Below are positions 18,201 through 26,271 of a DNA stretch of 64,000 bases, piece by piece (within the stretch, counting starts at the first letter, position 1; every line of letters starts with the position of its first letter). The notes below the pieces were generated by a model. It saw nothing but the letters and a program-made list of their open reading frames with translations. It was not told the origin of the DNA and searched no databases. Location: positions 30,344 through 94,343 of the forward strand of contig DAMH01000002.1 in assembly GCA_002499585.1 (NCBI GenBank), read 5' to 3'. This stretch comes from Euryarchaeota archaeon UBA552. GTDB lineage: Archaea; Thermoplasmatota; Poseidoniia; Poseidoniales; Thalassarchaeaceae. The position numbers were made by a program, and so were the translations under genes.

Positions 18201-19220
18201 AGATTCGTAGACGATGAACTCACCAAAATATACGGGATGGATAAGTTCTACAATTACCAGTCAAAAGGAGACTTGGTTGGGCACCTTGGCATAGGCCTCG
18301 CCCCACACACTTCCGGTGGAGTGCTATGTAGAATAATTGGCTGGAGCGACGCATCAGCAGGGTATGCACATCCATTATTTCACGCGGCAAAAAGGCGTAA
18401 TTGTGATGGCGACGAAGACTGTGTTATGTTACTCCTTGAGGGGCTGCTCAACTTTTCAAAGGACATACTTCCCTCAAACAGGGGCGGTCAGATGGATGCC
18501 CCGCTGGTCCTCACAACTCGATTGTTACCAAGCCAAATTGACAAGGAGGCTCTGAATGTTGATTGTTCGTGGGTCTATCCGCCCGAGTTCTATGCTGCAA
18601 CTCTAACACAACCCCATCCATCCGAGGTTAAACATATGCTGGACATAGTGGAAAATCGAATCGGAGGCACCGGGGACGTCAGGGGATATGGTTGGACTCA
18701 TGATTCAGCTGGCCTTTCATCTGGTCCCTCCAACTCTCAGTACAAACTCCTCCCTTCGATGGAAAAAAAGATGGATGCCCAGCTTTCACTTGCATCTAAA
18801 CTTCGTGCAGTCTCAGTGGAGAGAGTCGCAAAACAAGTCATTGAATCTCATTTTCTGAGAGATATTAGGGGAAACCTAGTCGCATTCACGAGACAGAAGA
18901 TCCGTTGCACCAAGTGCAACGCCTCTTATCGAAGAATCCCTCTTGGCGGTTCGTGCATCGCCAAGGTGGCTAAAAATGATCTTTATCAGCGATTGGGAAG
19001 TGTTACAGATTCAGACAATCGTCTCTTCTGCGGCGGAAACCTGACACTCACGGTTTCACCGGGTGCCGTAACCAAGTACATTGGTGTCACTAACAGGGTG
19101 ATGGACAAATACGGTATCGATTTGTATACTAGACAGCGAGTTGAGTGGATGCAGGATAGTGTGGATTCACTGCTCAACAATGACAAGGTGACAGTAATGA
19201 CCCTGAGCGATTTCATTTGA
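15297..19220 (+). CDS. polC: DNA polymerase D large (catalytic) subunit DP2
   Basis: A 1307-residue archaeal replicative polymerase subunit. The catalytic NCDGDEDCVMLLLEGLLNFS block is near residue 1035, followed by the RGGQMDAPLVLT segment. Two zinc sites are visible: CTVCGRDTHEIQCRHDHGDGAGPC near 802-825 and CTKCNASYRR near 1205 with a later Cys near 1244. DP2 works with the DP1 exonuclease subunit, which is not in this window. Inteins, common in this gene at the catalytic motif, are absent. The ATG at 15297 (MTDTIYL) is preferred over the TTG at 15288. PriL, a replication partner, lies less than 1 kb downstream. Confidence 0.97.
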   Translation: MTDTIYLPKDFEYLSSEYESYLEMMESETDRVYEIAKTARSKGLDFKTEVEIPRAKDLASRTVRLLDTYLRPDQDSSPIQIEDRLRDLLDTIDRESASITIARESAKMMHELTGDLQKSMDTGLRVGLAVLTEAVLVAPLEGIGEVRILSNHGDGSSFLSIDFCGPIRAAGGTAQAMGVLIGDIIRRELGIDRYRPSEGEVERVKEEFGLYRGGLQYKPPPEEVDMIVRACPVMVNGEGTERIEVAGYREVPNIQGSRIRQGVLLVIAEGLCLKAPKIKKHTDRLGVEGWDFIDKIASKGKENQKAESEFDYRQLKPDERYMDDIIAGRPVFGEPSKPGAFRLRYGRSRTTGLAAAGLNPITMHALGGFLSVGTQMKIERPGKACAVTPTSGIDGPMVLLEDKSFVKIQTQEQWSQLKDRIAVIWDAGEILIGYGEFLENNKSLVPSGYNKDWWASELASKIDMPSKLERFLSIIDQDSSDFPRGLPFNGAVMRGGEQKRDRERRKREWNRKLKQLDLSWEQVKSISRDFGTAIPPPWNLWWSDLPVALIPAFAETVKHSTVTNENLLIPISRETVKIQGLNSHQEILLEKYGLERFALMSLGVEHRIEGNDLVVETCWEPIAEIFSKGENQQNEVDIIQISMDRIQQLDSAKLLVEEEEKRVGELETLKTQKRIRAETEARQRNLGVEETEAIGNAAASEILDPGPPNQSELNQALITLDDDLVENSLWVVRKISSFRWEDSIPTRIGARMGRPEKAQRREMKQFTHALYPIGNNGGPQRLLDEIGKGALSVDVSIRRCTVCGRDTHEIQCRHDHGDGAGPCNGRTEVRRRRDTERRLGEKRNIQFTNLLESARKKLNLNSLPKPIKATRQLESRLQTPEPLEKGILRALHDVSVNKDGTSRFDMIDVPVTHFRPSEIGTPWQKLVQLGYKLDMDGNKLVSDEQILEIFPQDIILSSNAESHLSRTCRFVDDELTKIYGMDKFYNYQSKGDLVGHLGIGLAPHTSGGVLCRIIGWSDASAGYAHPLFHAAKRRNCDGDEDCVMLLLEGLLNFSKDILPSNRGGQMDAPLVLTTRLLPSQIDKEALNVDCSWVYPPEFYAATLTQPHPSEVKHMLDIVENRIGGTGDVRGYGWTHDSAGLSSGPSNSQYKLLPSMEKKMDAQLSLASKLRAVSVERVAKQVIESHFLRDIRGNLVAFTRQKIRCTKCNASYRRIPLGGSCIAKVAKNDLYQRLGSVTDSDNRLFCGGNLTLTVSPGAVTKYIGVTNRVMDKYGIDLYTRQRVEWMQDSVDSLLNNDKVTVMTLSDFI

Positions 19221-19944
19221 TGTCATCAAAGCCTATTTTGTTTAGTATTCTTTTCATCCACTTTAGCTTCTCGAACTTTCTAATCGGGTCAGTTGCACCT
19301 GAGAAGCGACCGATTTCATCAGACCTAGTCCCAACTAACACAATCCTGTCGAATTTAACTCCCATCGAAAGTGCGATACAGACAGCTCGGTCTCCGTCCG
19401 TAAAACCCCCGGGATTCCTCATTCCTTTGATGTGATACGGAGTCTGATGGGTCAAAGATACATTTTGTTCGCCCATAATTCTGATCAAGGCTTCCAATTC
19501 CTTTCTGTTATCTCCATGAGCGTGGATGATTAGGGGGATGCCTCTCTTGACAGCATCGATCAAACCTTGACCTCCGTCCCCGTCGGTCACAACCCCCACT
19601 GTTAGGTCCCATGCAAGGTCTGGGCGCCTGATATGAGAGAAAACCCCACCAGATCCGTCAGCAATTAGAAACTTGCACCCATTCGCCATGGCATCTTCTA
19701 TTTCCGATGCCTGTGCAGCCGCTCCGACAATAACGACATTACCAGACCAAGACAGTAATTCAGACTTCACAAGAGGCCAAGCCGCATCGAATTGACCTTC
19801 TTCGCCTTCAACGAAACTATCGCTTATCAGGCTGTTGACCAACCATTTGGCGTTTGCGTAGTCATCCTCAAGATCCCATTGGAATTCAGATCTTACTTCA
19901 TCTTGAACCTGCAGTAAATAGTCTTGCAAGTCGTGCCTGTTCAT
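19213..19944 (-). CDS. mptE: MptE-like 6-hydroxymethyl-dihydropterin diphosphokinase (DUF115)
   Basis: About 243 residues of the archaeal DUF115 family, which phosphorylates 6-hydroxymethyl-7,8-dihydropterin in folate- or methanopterin-type pterin synthesis. Characteristic parts are VVIVGAAAQASEIE near 75-88, FLIADGSGGV, GVVTDGDGG near 120-128 and the IIHAHGDNRKE block near 143-153 (nucleotide/metal region). An ATG at 19953 (MDS) is also possible. The 3' end overlaps the DP2 3' end by 8 bases in convergent orientation; its start is divergent from PriL, about 23 bases apart, so promoters must overlap coding sequence. Confidence 0.87.
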   Translation of the reverse strand: MNRHDLQDYLLQVQDEVRSEFQWDLEDDYANAKWLVNSLISDSFVEGEEGQFDAAWPLVKSELLSWSGNVVIVGAAAQASEIEDAMANGCKFLIADGSGGVFSHIRRPDLAWDLTVGVVTDGDGGQGLIDAVKRGIPLIIHAHGDNRKELEALIRIMGEQNVSLTHQTPYHIKGMRNPGGFTDGDRAVCIALSMGVKFDRIVLVGTRSDEIGRFSGATDPIRKFEKLKWMKRILNKIGFDDIK

Positions 19945-19967
19945 GCTATCCACACAATGGCGCCATC

Positions 19968-21134
19968 ATGAGCATTCAAGAACCCTGTCGGGCTTCCACG
20001 TGTCCCATGCCCATGCCGACCTCGCCGCCCTCACTCACCAACCCGAGTGTTCTGGCAAGGTACCCATTCCTACCTCAGGCAAGATCACACATGAGGAGCC
20101 TATTCGAGGAGAACGCTATTGACATAGACTCCATTATTGATCAGGGGTGGCTAGAGGAAGCTAGATCCTTAGGCCGGTTGAGGCTTGTGGAGTCCATCAT
20201 GCACAAATCCGATGCAGACCCAGTATCATCTGTCGACCTTGCCGACGAAGGCTCCAGGCTGTTCTCCGTTGCGGCGTATCAATATGCATTCATGGTGGTA
20301 TGTGCATCATTCGATGAGAGGCTAGTCTCTAGGTGGGCAGAGGGCGAATCAAGTCTCGCAGATAGAAACCTCGGCCTGGATTCTGAGTTTTTTGAAGCTA
20401 TTGTCAAAACATACATTTCGTCTATGAAAACCGAATTAAAAAACGGACAGGAGGTCCATTCAGTCCCGATTTCTGATTTTTTAGAACTATGCCCAAAGAT
20501 TTCAGGATCATACTGGCGACTTGTCAACAGACCGGTGAAAAATGGATGGGTCGCCCTGGAGCCGGCATCAGGAGAGACCAGTGCCCAGCGAGTTGCGAGA
20601 TTGGTGAAAGAAAGAGTACGGGAGGAGTTAATCTCGAGAAGTCGCGAAAATATGACAAAGATGTCAGAGAAGTTGGCAGACAGATTGGGCGATGAAGTCA
20701 CAAGGGTGACTGAACTTCTTGGTTCGCAGATCAGGTCGGAAGTACCCATTTCAGCCGCAGTACGTGATGATTGGCCACCCTGTTATTCAATTTCGATTGA
20801 AGAATTGGCTTCCGGTGTCAACGTCAACCATGTCGGTCGAGTCTTCGTCGCAGCTATGGGAAAAAGCATGGGCCTCCCACTTGAAATGACTTGCTCTTTT
20901 TTTGAGGGAGCCCCTGATTACGACCCCCAGACTACTTCGTATCAGGTTAGCCATGTCTATGAAAGGGAGTATACCCCACACGGGTGTGGAGCGCTGAAAG
21001 CTGCAGCAAGGTGCCCTGTTGGCCCGGGCGACGATCGACTATGTGATCAGGAGTGGTTAACCCATCCACTGAAGTACCTTCGAGCAAAACAGAGAACAAG
21101 GGCCAAATTGGAAGCAGGCCTACAGTCGGAGTAA
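19968..21134 (+). CDS. priL: DNA primase large subunit PriL
   Basis: A 388-residue protein. The N-terminal half carries VLARYPFLPQARSHMRSLF, the family's opening motif, and the C-terminal domain holds the Fe-S cysteines: CYSISIEEL near residue 269, CGALKAAARC near 344-353 and CDQEW near 363. PriL with PriS makes the RNA primer; PriS is not in the window. The start is assigned at 19968 (MSIQEPC); a longer frame upstream enters the divergent mptE gene. Downstream DUF373 follows at 68 bases. Confidence 0.92.
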   Translation: MSIQEPCRASTCPMPMPTSPPSLTNPSVLARYPFLPQARSHMRSLFEENAIDIDSIIDQGWLEEARSLGRLRLVESIMHKSDADPVSSVDLADEGSRLFSVAAYQYAFMVVCASFDERLVSRWAEGESSLADRNLGLDSEFFEAIVKTYISSMKTELKNGQEVHSVPISDFLELCPKISGSYWRLVNRPVKNGWVALEPASGETSAQRVARLVKERVREELISRSRENMTKMSEKLADRLGDEVTRVTELLGSQIRSEVPISAAVRDDWPPCYSISIEELASGVNVNHVGRVFVAAMGKSMGLPLEMTCSFFEGAPDYDPQTTSYQVSHVYEREYTPHGCGALKAAARCPVGPGDDRLCDQEWLTHPLKYLRAKQRTRAKLEAGLQSE

Positions 21135-21202
21135 CCCTCGCTACTCAAACGCACGTGCAAACAATTCAAATCTCCAACCGTTCCTGCCTATATTGAGCCA
21201 CT

Positions 21203-22321
21203 ATGGTTAGAACGCTGGTCATCTCGGTTGATCGTGACAATGATCTGGGAGTGAAAGCTGGGGTAAGAGGTCCTGTGATCGGACGAAAAGCTACACTGAC
21301 AGCAGCATTGAGACTGGGCATTGCCGATCCAGAAGAGAGCGATACAAACGCAATAATGGGCGCTCTTCATCATCATGACAGACTTGTGGAAAAATCTGAC
21401 ACTGGTGACGGCGTAGAAGTCGCTATTCTGACAGGTGATGTCAGAGTCGGGCCCAGAAGCGATAGGGCCATTGCAAGCCAGCTCGACGAAGTTATACGAC
21501 TGTTTCAACCAGATACAGCAGTACTTGTTACAGATGGTGCCGAGGACGAAGCTTCTCTCCCAATAATCTCATCCAGAGTGAGAATAGACCACATTGAGAA
21601 GATAATTGTGAGGCAATCTAAAGGGATTGAAAGTACATATTACTACATAGCCAAGGCAATCGAAGATCCAAGATGGCGAGCAAGACTTTTGGTGCCAATA
21701 GCGACTTTCCTCCTCATCCTTGGTCTAGGGCTAATTTTACCCCGCTACGGCAACATACTGATCGGCTCACTCCCATTAATTATCGGAGGATGGATACTAG
21801 CCAAAGGTCTTGGTTGGGAGCAGCAACTTGAACGGCTATTTGATGACATGAGAAGCAGTGCCTCTGGCGGACTCTTCTCATCGTTGCTTTGGGCAGTATC
21901 TGTGGTTTCCGTTCTTTTCAGCATACTGGCCGCTTTCGATATATTCACGGACAAAGTAGCCTACGGTGATAGATCTAACCTATGGATCTGGGCCAGGGCA
22001 ATAGACGAGGCCCTACAGTGGTTAGTGATAGCTGGAGTATGCTTTTCACTATCTTTGGGAGTCTTGCGCTGGAAAGAGGGGACTTTCAGAGGACAGTCAA
22101 TACTCATGATAGGAGTGGGACTCGTAGCTTACACCTTCATTAATGCCACCGTGGACCTATTGCAAGAGTGGCCGAATTACCAACCCTCAGTGTCCACGGT
22201 CGTCGATGACTGGGGGCTACCATTCATGTCTGTCGTGTTTTATTATCTCCTCAGAGTGGTCGTTGACTCTCTGAGAAATGAAGATGAAGACCCCAACGCG
22301 AATAGACATTGGGGCATTTAA
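21203..22321 (+). CDS. DUF373 family membrane protein
   Basis: A 372-residue protein with a cytoplasmic N-terminal half and about six membrane spans in the C-terminal half. It follows the archaeal DUF373 pattern closely: VISVDRDNDLGVKAGV near residues 6-21, IADPEESDTNAIMGAL near 40-55, LVTDGAEDE near 111-119 and VRQSKGIESTYYYIAKA near 137-153. The Asp-rich N-terminal half looks like a nucleotide- or metal-binding domain, but no reaction has been assigned. It stands between PriL and the convergent ABC-F gene. Confidence 0.88.
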   Translation: MVRTLVISVDRDNDLGVKAGVRGPVIGRKATLTAALRLGIADPEESDTNAIMGALHHHDRLVEKSDTGDGVEVAILTGDVRVGPRSDRAIASQLDEVIRLFQPDTAVLVTDGAEDEASLPIISSRVRIDHIEKIIVRQSKGIESTYYYIAKAIEDPRWRARLLVPIATFLLILGLGLILPRYGNILIGSLPLIIGGWILAKGLGWEQQLERLFDDMRSSASGGLFSSLLWAVSVVSVLFSILAAFDIFTDKVAYGDRSNLWIWARAIDEALQWLVIAGVCFSLSLGVLRWKEGTFRGQSILMIGVGLVAYTFINATVDLLQEWPNYQPSVSTVVDDWGLPFMSVVFYYLLRVVVDSLRNEDEDPNANRHWGI

Positions 22322-22361
22322 TCCAATTTTTGGCATCAACCAGGTTTCCCGGTGAAGACAA

Positions 22362-24017
22362 TCAAAGCAGCCCCCTTGAGCGAATCCTTTCCATGTACCT
22401 TGAATAGTTACCAGGCCATACGACGACCCTTCCGTCGCCGGGTAGTTCCCAAATCGTATCACAAATCCTATCCAGAAACCACCTGTCGTGACTAACTGTT
22501 ATTATACTTCCATCATAACCATTCAAAGCATCTTCCAGTGCTTCCTTAGCATCGGTATCAAGGTGATTCGTCGGTTCATCCAGAAGCAAGAGATTGTTCT
22601 CTTCTAGGAGCAACTTCAACAGCGCTATCCTTGCCCTTTCCCCTCCACTCAGGGCTTTCAATTTGGTCTGGACCATGTCTTTTGTGAACTGAAATTGCCC
22701 TAAAAGTGCCCTTATATCACCATAATCCATCCTCGGCTTCAAAAACTTGATTTGTTCTACGGGGGTTAGTTCGAAATCGAGTGATCGGTGGTCCTGATGG
22801 AAGTATCCTATTTTGACACCGGGGCGGATGTCTACCTCTCCACTGTCTAATTTTAACTCTCCAATTATCGACCTCAATAGAGTCGTTTTGCCCACACCAT
22901 TACCTCCAACGACCCCAATCTTTTGCCCCCTCCTAACACCAATTTCTATCCCGTTGAAGATCGGGTTATTCATGCCCGTGAAAGAAAGGCTTCCATCACT
23001 AATGTCTAAAACCTCTAAACTAGATTTCTCGCTAGACTCTAAAGTGAACTTCAAACTTCTTCTGGATCTGGGCCTAAGTGAACGCAGCCACTTCAATTCT
23101 CTTTGTGTCCTGTTGATCATGACATGTTTTTGAGATATCGATTTGTCATATTTGTTCGCCGATTTCATGGATTGCACAGCACCCTTCAGACGACTTAGCT
23201 CTTTCTTTGATTTGGAAATTCGATCTTCCAAAGTACTCAGGAAATGTTTTTTCTGCTTCAAATATGATGAGTAGTCGCCCGTGTATCCAGCGACATGCGC
23301 ATCTTGAACTTCCAAGATTGCGTTGCAGACCTTATCGAGAAAATATCTGTCATGGCTAACCACAACAATGGCTCCGTTAAAGTTTGACAAAAACCGCTCC
23401 AGCCAATCGAGAGTCCTAAGATCGAGATGGTTCGTTGGCTCGTCAAGGAAGAACACTTCTATCTCAGACAGACCGACAAGTTGTCTGGCAAGGGCGACCT
23501 TTGCTCTCTCTCCGCCCGAGAGGAATTCAAGCCTCGTATCCATTGGGTGTTGAGACAGGTCAAGTGCCCGAAGGATCTCTTGGGCTTGGCCGGCCACATT
23601 GGAACCCCCCGATTTAACATTCATACTTTGAAGCTCTTGATATCGATCAATATCTGCTTGCCAATCTCCCTCATAGAACGAGGGATCTGCCATTCTTCGC
23701 TCAATATCAGCTAGCTCGGAATCTATCTCCTCAAACTGACGACCTTTTCGACTTAACTCCTCCTCCAATGTCGCATTTTCGTCAATGTCCCTTATTTGTG
23801 TCAAAAAGGCTATTCTCAAGCCTGGTGCAAATGTAATTTCCCCCAGGTCCTGGTCTTGTTCTGATATTGTTCTGAGTAACGTCGTCTTCCCAGCACCATT
23901 ATGCCCTACGATCCCTATCCTGTCGCCTTCCTCAATTCTGACATTCACACCTTCAAGGACTGTCGTTGGACCGAACGACCTGTGGACGCCTTCAAGGCGT
24001 ATCAACTCCCTGACCAT
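22362..24017 (-). CDS. ABC-F family ribosome-associated ATPase
   Basis: About 551 residues with two tandem ABC domains and no membrane spans. Each domain has a Walker A (GHNGAGKTT near 36; GGNGVGKTT near 363), a signature (LSGGERAKVAL; LSGGERARIAL) and a Walker B (FFLDEPTNHLD; LLLDEPTNHLD), and a charged linker with a Lys-rich coiled segment lies between them. ABC-F proteins bind the ribosomal E site and resolve stalled translation or protect from antibiotics. They are widespread in bacteria and eukaryotes and patchy in archaea, so transfer is possible. The start at 24017 (MVRELIRLEG) is the family's natural one. Confidence 0.92.
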   Translation of the reverse strand: MVRELIRLEGVHRSFGPTTVLEGVNVRIEEGDRIGIVGHNGAGKTTLLRTISEQDQDLGEITFAPGLRIAFLTQIRDIDENATLEEELSRKGRQFEEIDSELADIERRMADPSFYEGDWQADIDRYQELQSMNVKSGGSNVAGQAQEILRALDLSQHPMDTRLEFLSGGERAKVALARQLVGLSEIEVFFLDEPTNHLDLRTLDWLERFLSNFNGAIVVVSHDRYFLDKVCNAILEVQDAHVAGYTGDYSSYLKQKKHFLSTLEDRISKSKKELSRLKGAVQSMKSANKYDKSISQKHVMINRTQRELKWLRSLRPRSRRSLKFTLESSEKSSLEVLDISDGSLSFTGMNNPIFNGIEIGVRRGQKIGVVGGNGVGKTTLLRSIIGELKLDSGEVDIRPGVKIGYFHQDHRSLDFELTPVEQIKFLKPRMDYGDIRALLGQFQFTKDMVQTKLKALSGGERARIALLKLLLEENNLLLLDEPTNHLDTDAKEALEDALNGYDGSIITVSHDRWFLDRICDTIWELPGDGRVVVWPGNYSRYMERIRSRGLL

Positions 24018-24098
24018 GACTCTCCGAGCGTTGCCAAGTTGATGTTTGCATCGGTGAATATCAAATGAATCAAAGGCTAATACCCACACGAATACTTC

Positions 24099-24332
24099 AT
24101 GGAATCCACTATCAAAATTGAATGGAGGGGCAAACGCGAAAAAATAATCAGAGCCATCAACTCAATCAAACCTGATGATCCAGAGTCTTTTTCTGTCGAA
24201 TTCATGGAGGAAAATGAACTCGTGACCGCTATCGTGACAGTCACAGGTAAAACCCTATCAAGCGCGAAAACTACTGCAGATGATATTCTAGCCTGCCTTA
24301 GTGCTGCATCGCTGACAAGTGATTTAATTTAG
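24099..24332 (+). CDS. Pcc1-like KEOPS subunit
   Basis: A 77-residue beta-beta-alpha-type small protein. It begins with a strand pair (STIKIEWRGKREKIIRAINSIKPDD) and ends with the conserved helix pattern KTLSSAKTTADDILACLSAA, close to the Pcc1 signature of Ser, Thr, Asp-Asp and Leu. Pcc1 is the dimerising subunit of KEOPS, which with TsaC makes t6A; a TsaC gene is at 1.3 kb. Other KEOPS subunits are not in the window. Divergent from ABC-F with about 80 bases between starts. Confidence 0.7.
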   Translation: MESTIKIEWRGKREKIIRAINSIKPDDPESFSVEFMEENELVTAIVTVTGKTLSSAKTTADDILACLSAASLTSDLI

Positions 24333-24416
24333 ATAGAAAGATAGAGTTATTTCCCACTGAAGCCATGTTGTTGAAAAAAACACTTGTTAATAGCCCACAC
24401 GTTGATGGGGAAGGTT

Positions 24417-24506
24417 ATGAACACGGGACAGATACTCGCATTCTTGATTGGTACTTATGCATCGTTCGCCATAGCTGCTATGGCCGCCACACCATTGCTA
24501 GCATGA
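24417..24506 (+). CDS. Candidate 29-residue single-span membrane microprotein
   Basis: Inside a 227-base gap after the Pcc1-like gene, an ATG at 24417 opens a 29-codon frame ending at TGA 24504-24506. Its product MNTGQILAFLIGTYASFAIA continues as a hydrophobic C-terminus with only one polar N-terminal stretch, the look of a single-span small membrane subunit. A GGGGAAGG purine stretch 5-12 bases upstream could be a ribosome binding site. A 61-codon frame overlapping it in another phase looks random. No relative is recognised. Confidence 0.4.
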   Translation: MNTGQILAFLIGTYASFAIAAMAATPLLA

Positions 24507-24559
24507 AAAAACCAAGCAAGATCACGCTCACTGACGATTATATTGGATAACGACCCCAG

Positions 24560-25468
24560 ATGACCATGGGACTGCCTCATGATAGAGCGCATCTTCTCTG
24601 GAATGATGGCCCAACTAGAAGATTCAAGAAGTCAATAGAATCTTGGGTCAACGCCATGTACACCGATGATCCGTCTATGAGCGAGTCACACGATGTAAGG
24701 AGAGCAAGGTCTACAATTGTTGCAAAATCCAGCGGCGTTCTGTGCGGGGAACCAGTACTCAATCACTTGTTCAATCGATATTGTCACAATCATGAAATGC
24801 ACTGGAGATTTCATGAGGGTAGTAAATTTCAGTGTGGGGACGTGTTGCTCGAAGTAACAGGCAACACAGGGGACCTCCTCAAAATCGAAAGGGTTTGCAT
24901 GAATGTAATAACAAGGTTGAGCGGTATAGCAACATCAACTTCCGAATGGCAAGAAAAAACTCATCCAGTTCGCTTAGCGGCTACTAGAAAGACCAACTGG
25001 GGCGTACTGGATAAGTGGGCAGTACATACTGGCGGAGGGTTAACTCATCGGCTCGATCGCTCTGATGGAATCATGATAAAAGAGAATGATTTTGCAGTCT
25101 CAGACTCGCCTGAATTCTCTCTTATAGAGGCAAAATCGAAATTAACTGATTTTCTTGTTGTCGAGGTTGTTTCTGCTGAGCATGCATTTAGAGCAGCAAA
25201 ATGTTGGGAAAAAATTCTTGTCGACCCTGCCTCATGCGATCGAATCACTCTTTTGTTGGATAACCTAGATCCAGATGGTTGCACCGGTATTGCCGACATC
25301 GTATCCTCCATGGGCCTAAGAGACTCAGTAATCTTGGAGGGTTCCGGGGGGGTGAAGTGGGATAATCTGCATCATTGGGCCAAATCTTCAGTGGACGTAG
25401 TATCCTCAGGAACGCTTACAATGGAATCCAGTGTTGTGGATATGACGATGTTGATGGAGGCTTGCTGA
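24560..25468 (+). CDS. nadC: Nicotinate-nucleotide pyrophosphorylase (quinolinate PRTase)
   Basis: A 302-residue NadC that converts quinolinate and PRPP to nicotinate mononucleotide in NAD synthesis. Signature segments are NVITRLSGIATSTSEW, ATRKTNWGVLDKWAV near residues 135-149, HTGGGLTHRLDRSDGIMIKEND near 151-172 (His, Arg and Lys of the active site) and VEVVSAEHAF. The TGA stop overlaps the ATG of phosphopantothenate synthetase (TGATG), indicating a two-gene operon for NAD and CoA precursors. No partner NadA or NadB is visible in the window. Confidence 0.9.
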   Translation: MTMGLPHDRAHLLWNDGPTRRFKKSIESWVNAMYTDDPSMSESHDVRRARSTIVAKSSGVLCGEPVLNHLFNRYCHNHEMHWRFHEGSKFQCGDVLLEVTGNTGDLLKIERVCMNVITRLSGIATSTSEWQEKTHPVRLAATRKTNWGVLDKWAVHTGGGLTHRLDRSDGIMIKENDFAVSDSPEFSLIEAKSKLTDFLVVEVVSAEHAFRAAKCWEKILVDPASCDRITLLLDNLDPDGCTGIADIVSSMGLRDSVILEGSGGVKWDNLHHWAKSSVDVVSSGTLTMESSVVDMTMLMEAC

Positions 25469-26271
25469 TGGATATTCATACCGATCATCCGAGAAGAAAA
25501 TCTCTGGCTTCGAGACAGAAGATCGTAGATGCACAAGCTGCGGGGATGCTGGCCGACTCAGCTCTGATAGCCCATGGCAGAGGAGAAGCCTTTGACTACC
25601 TGCTGGGAGAGAAAACAATTGATTCAGCCAGGCAATCCCAAAGAGAGGCTGTCAATAGACTATTCTCAGCTCAGGAACCGGTAATTTCAATGAACGGGAA
25701 CTCTACGATTTTAGCAGGTAAAAATGCAGTCAGGCTTGCAGCCCTGACAGGGAGCAAACTGGAAGTCAACATATTCTACAGAACAGAAAAAAGAATGAAT
25801 CTTCTACTTGAAAAAATGAAGTTTATGAAAGATGAAGTGATGGCATCCCGACCACCAAAACGCTTCACAGTAGTCGAATGGAAGCAGTTAGTAAGTCAAG
25901 TTGAGATACTCGGTGCCCATCAAGACTCCTTAATTCCAGGGCTGGAGGGCCCGAGGGCCCGATGCTGCTCTGGGGGGATATTTCAGTCGGATGTCATTTT
26001 AGTTCCCTTGGAGGATGGAGACAGATGCCAGGCACTGATATCAATGTCCAAACAAGTAATCGTGGTGGATCTCAATCCTCTGTCTCGCACTTCCAGATTT
26101 GCAACAGTTACGATAGTGGACGAGGTGGCACGTGCTTTCAGCACGATGACAGATATGGCTGTAGAGGGCAAAGGAGATCCAGATATGGATTGGGACAATC
26201 AGTCTGTTCTGGAGAGCGCATTGAATGCGATTGGTAATTCTGCTCATCGAATTTCAGAATTGGACGATTAG
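25468..26271 (+). CDS. 4-phosphopantoate--beta-alanine ligase (archaeal phosphopantothenate synthetase)
   Basis: A 267-residue archaeal CoA-pathway enzyme that ligates 4-phosphopantoate and beta-alanine using ATP. Family marks are HPRRKSLASRQKIVDAQ, ALIAHGRGEAFDYLLGEKT near residues 34-52, PVISMNGNSTILAGKNAVRLA near 72-92 and NPLSRTSRFATVTIVDEV. Its partner, pantoate kinase, is encoded at 50 kb rather than next to it. The start at 25468 overlaps the nadC stop; a longer in-frame reading to 25375 lies inside nadC and is not needed. The 3' end overlaps the convergent dehydrogenase gene by 4 bases. Confidence 0.92.
   Translation: MDIHTDHPRRKSLASRQKIVDAQAAGMLADSALIAHGRGEAFDYLLGEKTIDSARQSQREAVNRLFSAQEPVISMNGNSTILAGKNAVRLAALTGSKLEVNIFYRTEKRMNLLLEKMKFMKDEVMASRPPKRFTVVEWKQLVSQVEILGAHQDSLIPGLEGPRARCCSGGIFQSDVILVPLEDGDRCQALISMSKQVIVVDLNPLSRTSRFATVTIVDEVARAFSTMTDMAVEGKGDPDMDWDNQSVLESALNAIGNSAHRISELDD

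Noticed and set aside
15297..19220. Intein in PolD DP2
   Set aside because: The catalytic NCDGDED region is continuous; no splicing motifs or excess length.
24365..24550. 61-codon frame after the Pcc1-like gene
   Set aside because: Product has no pattern of a protein and overlaps the more protein-like 29-codon hydrophobic frame.
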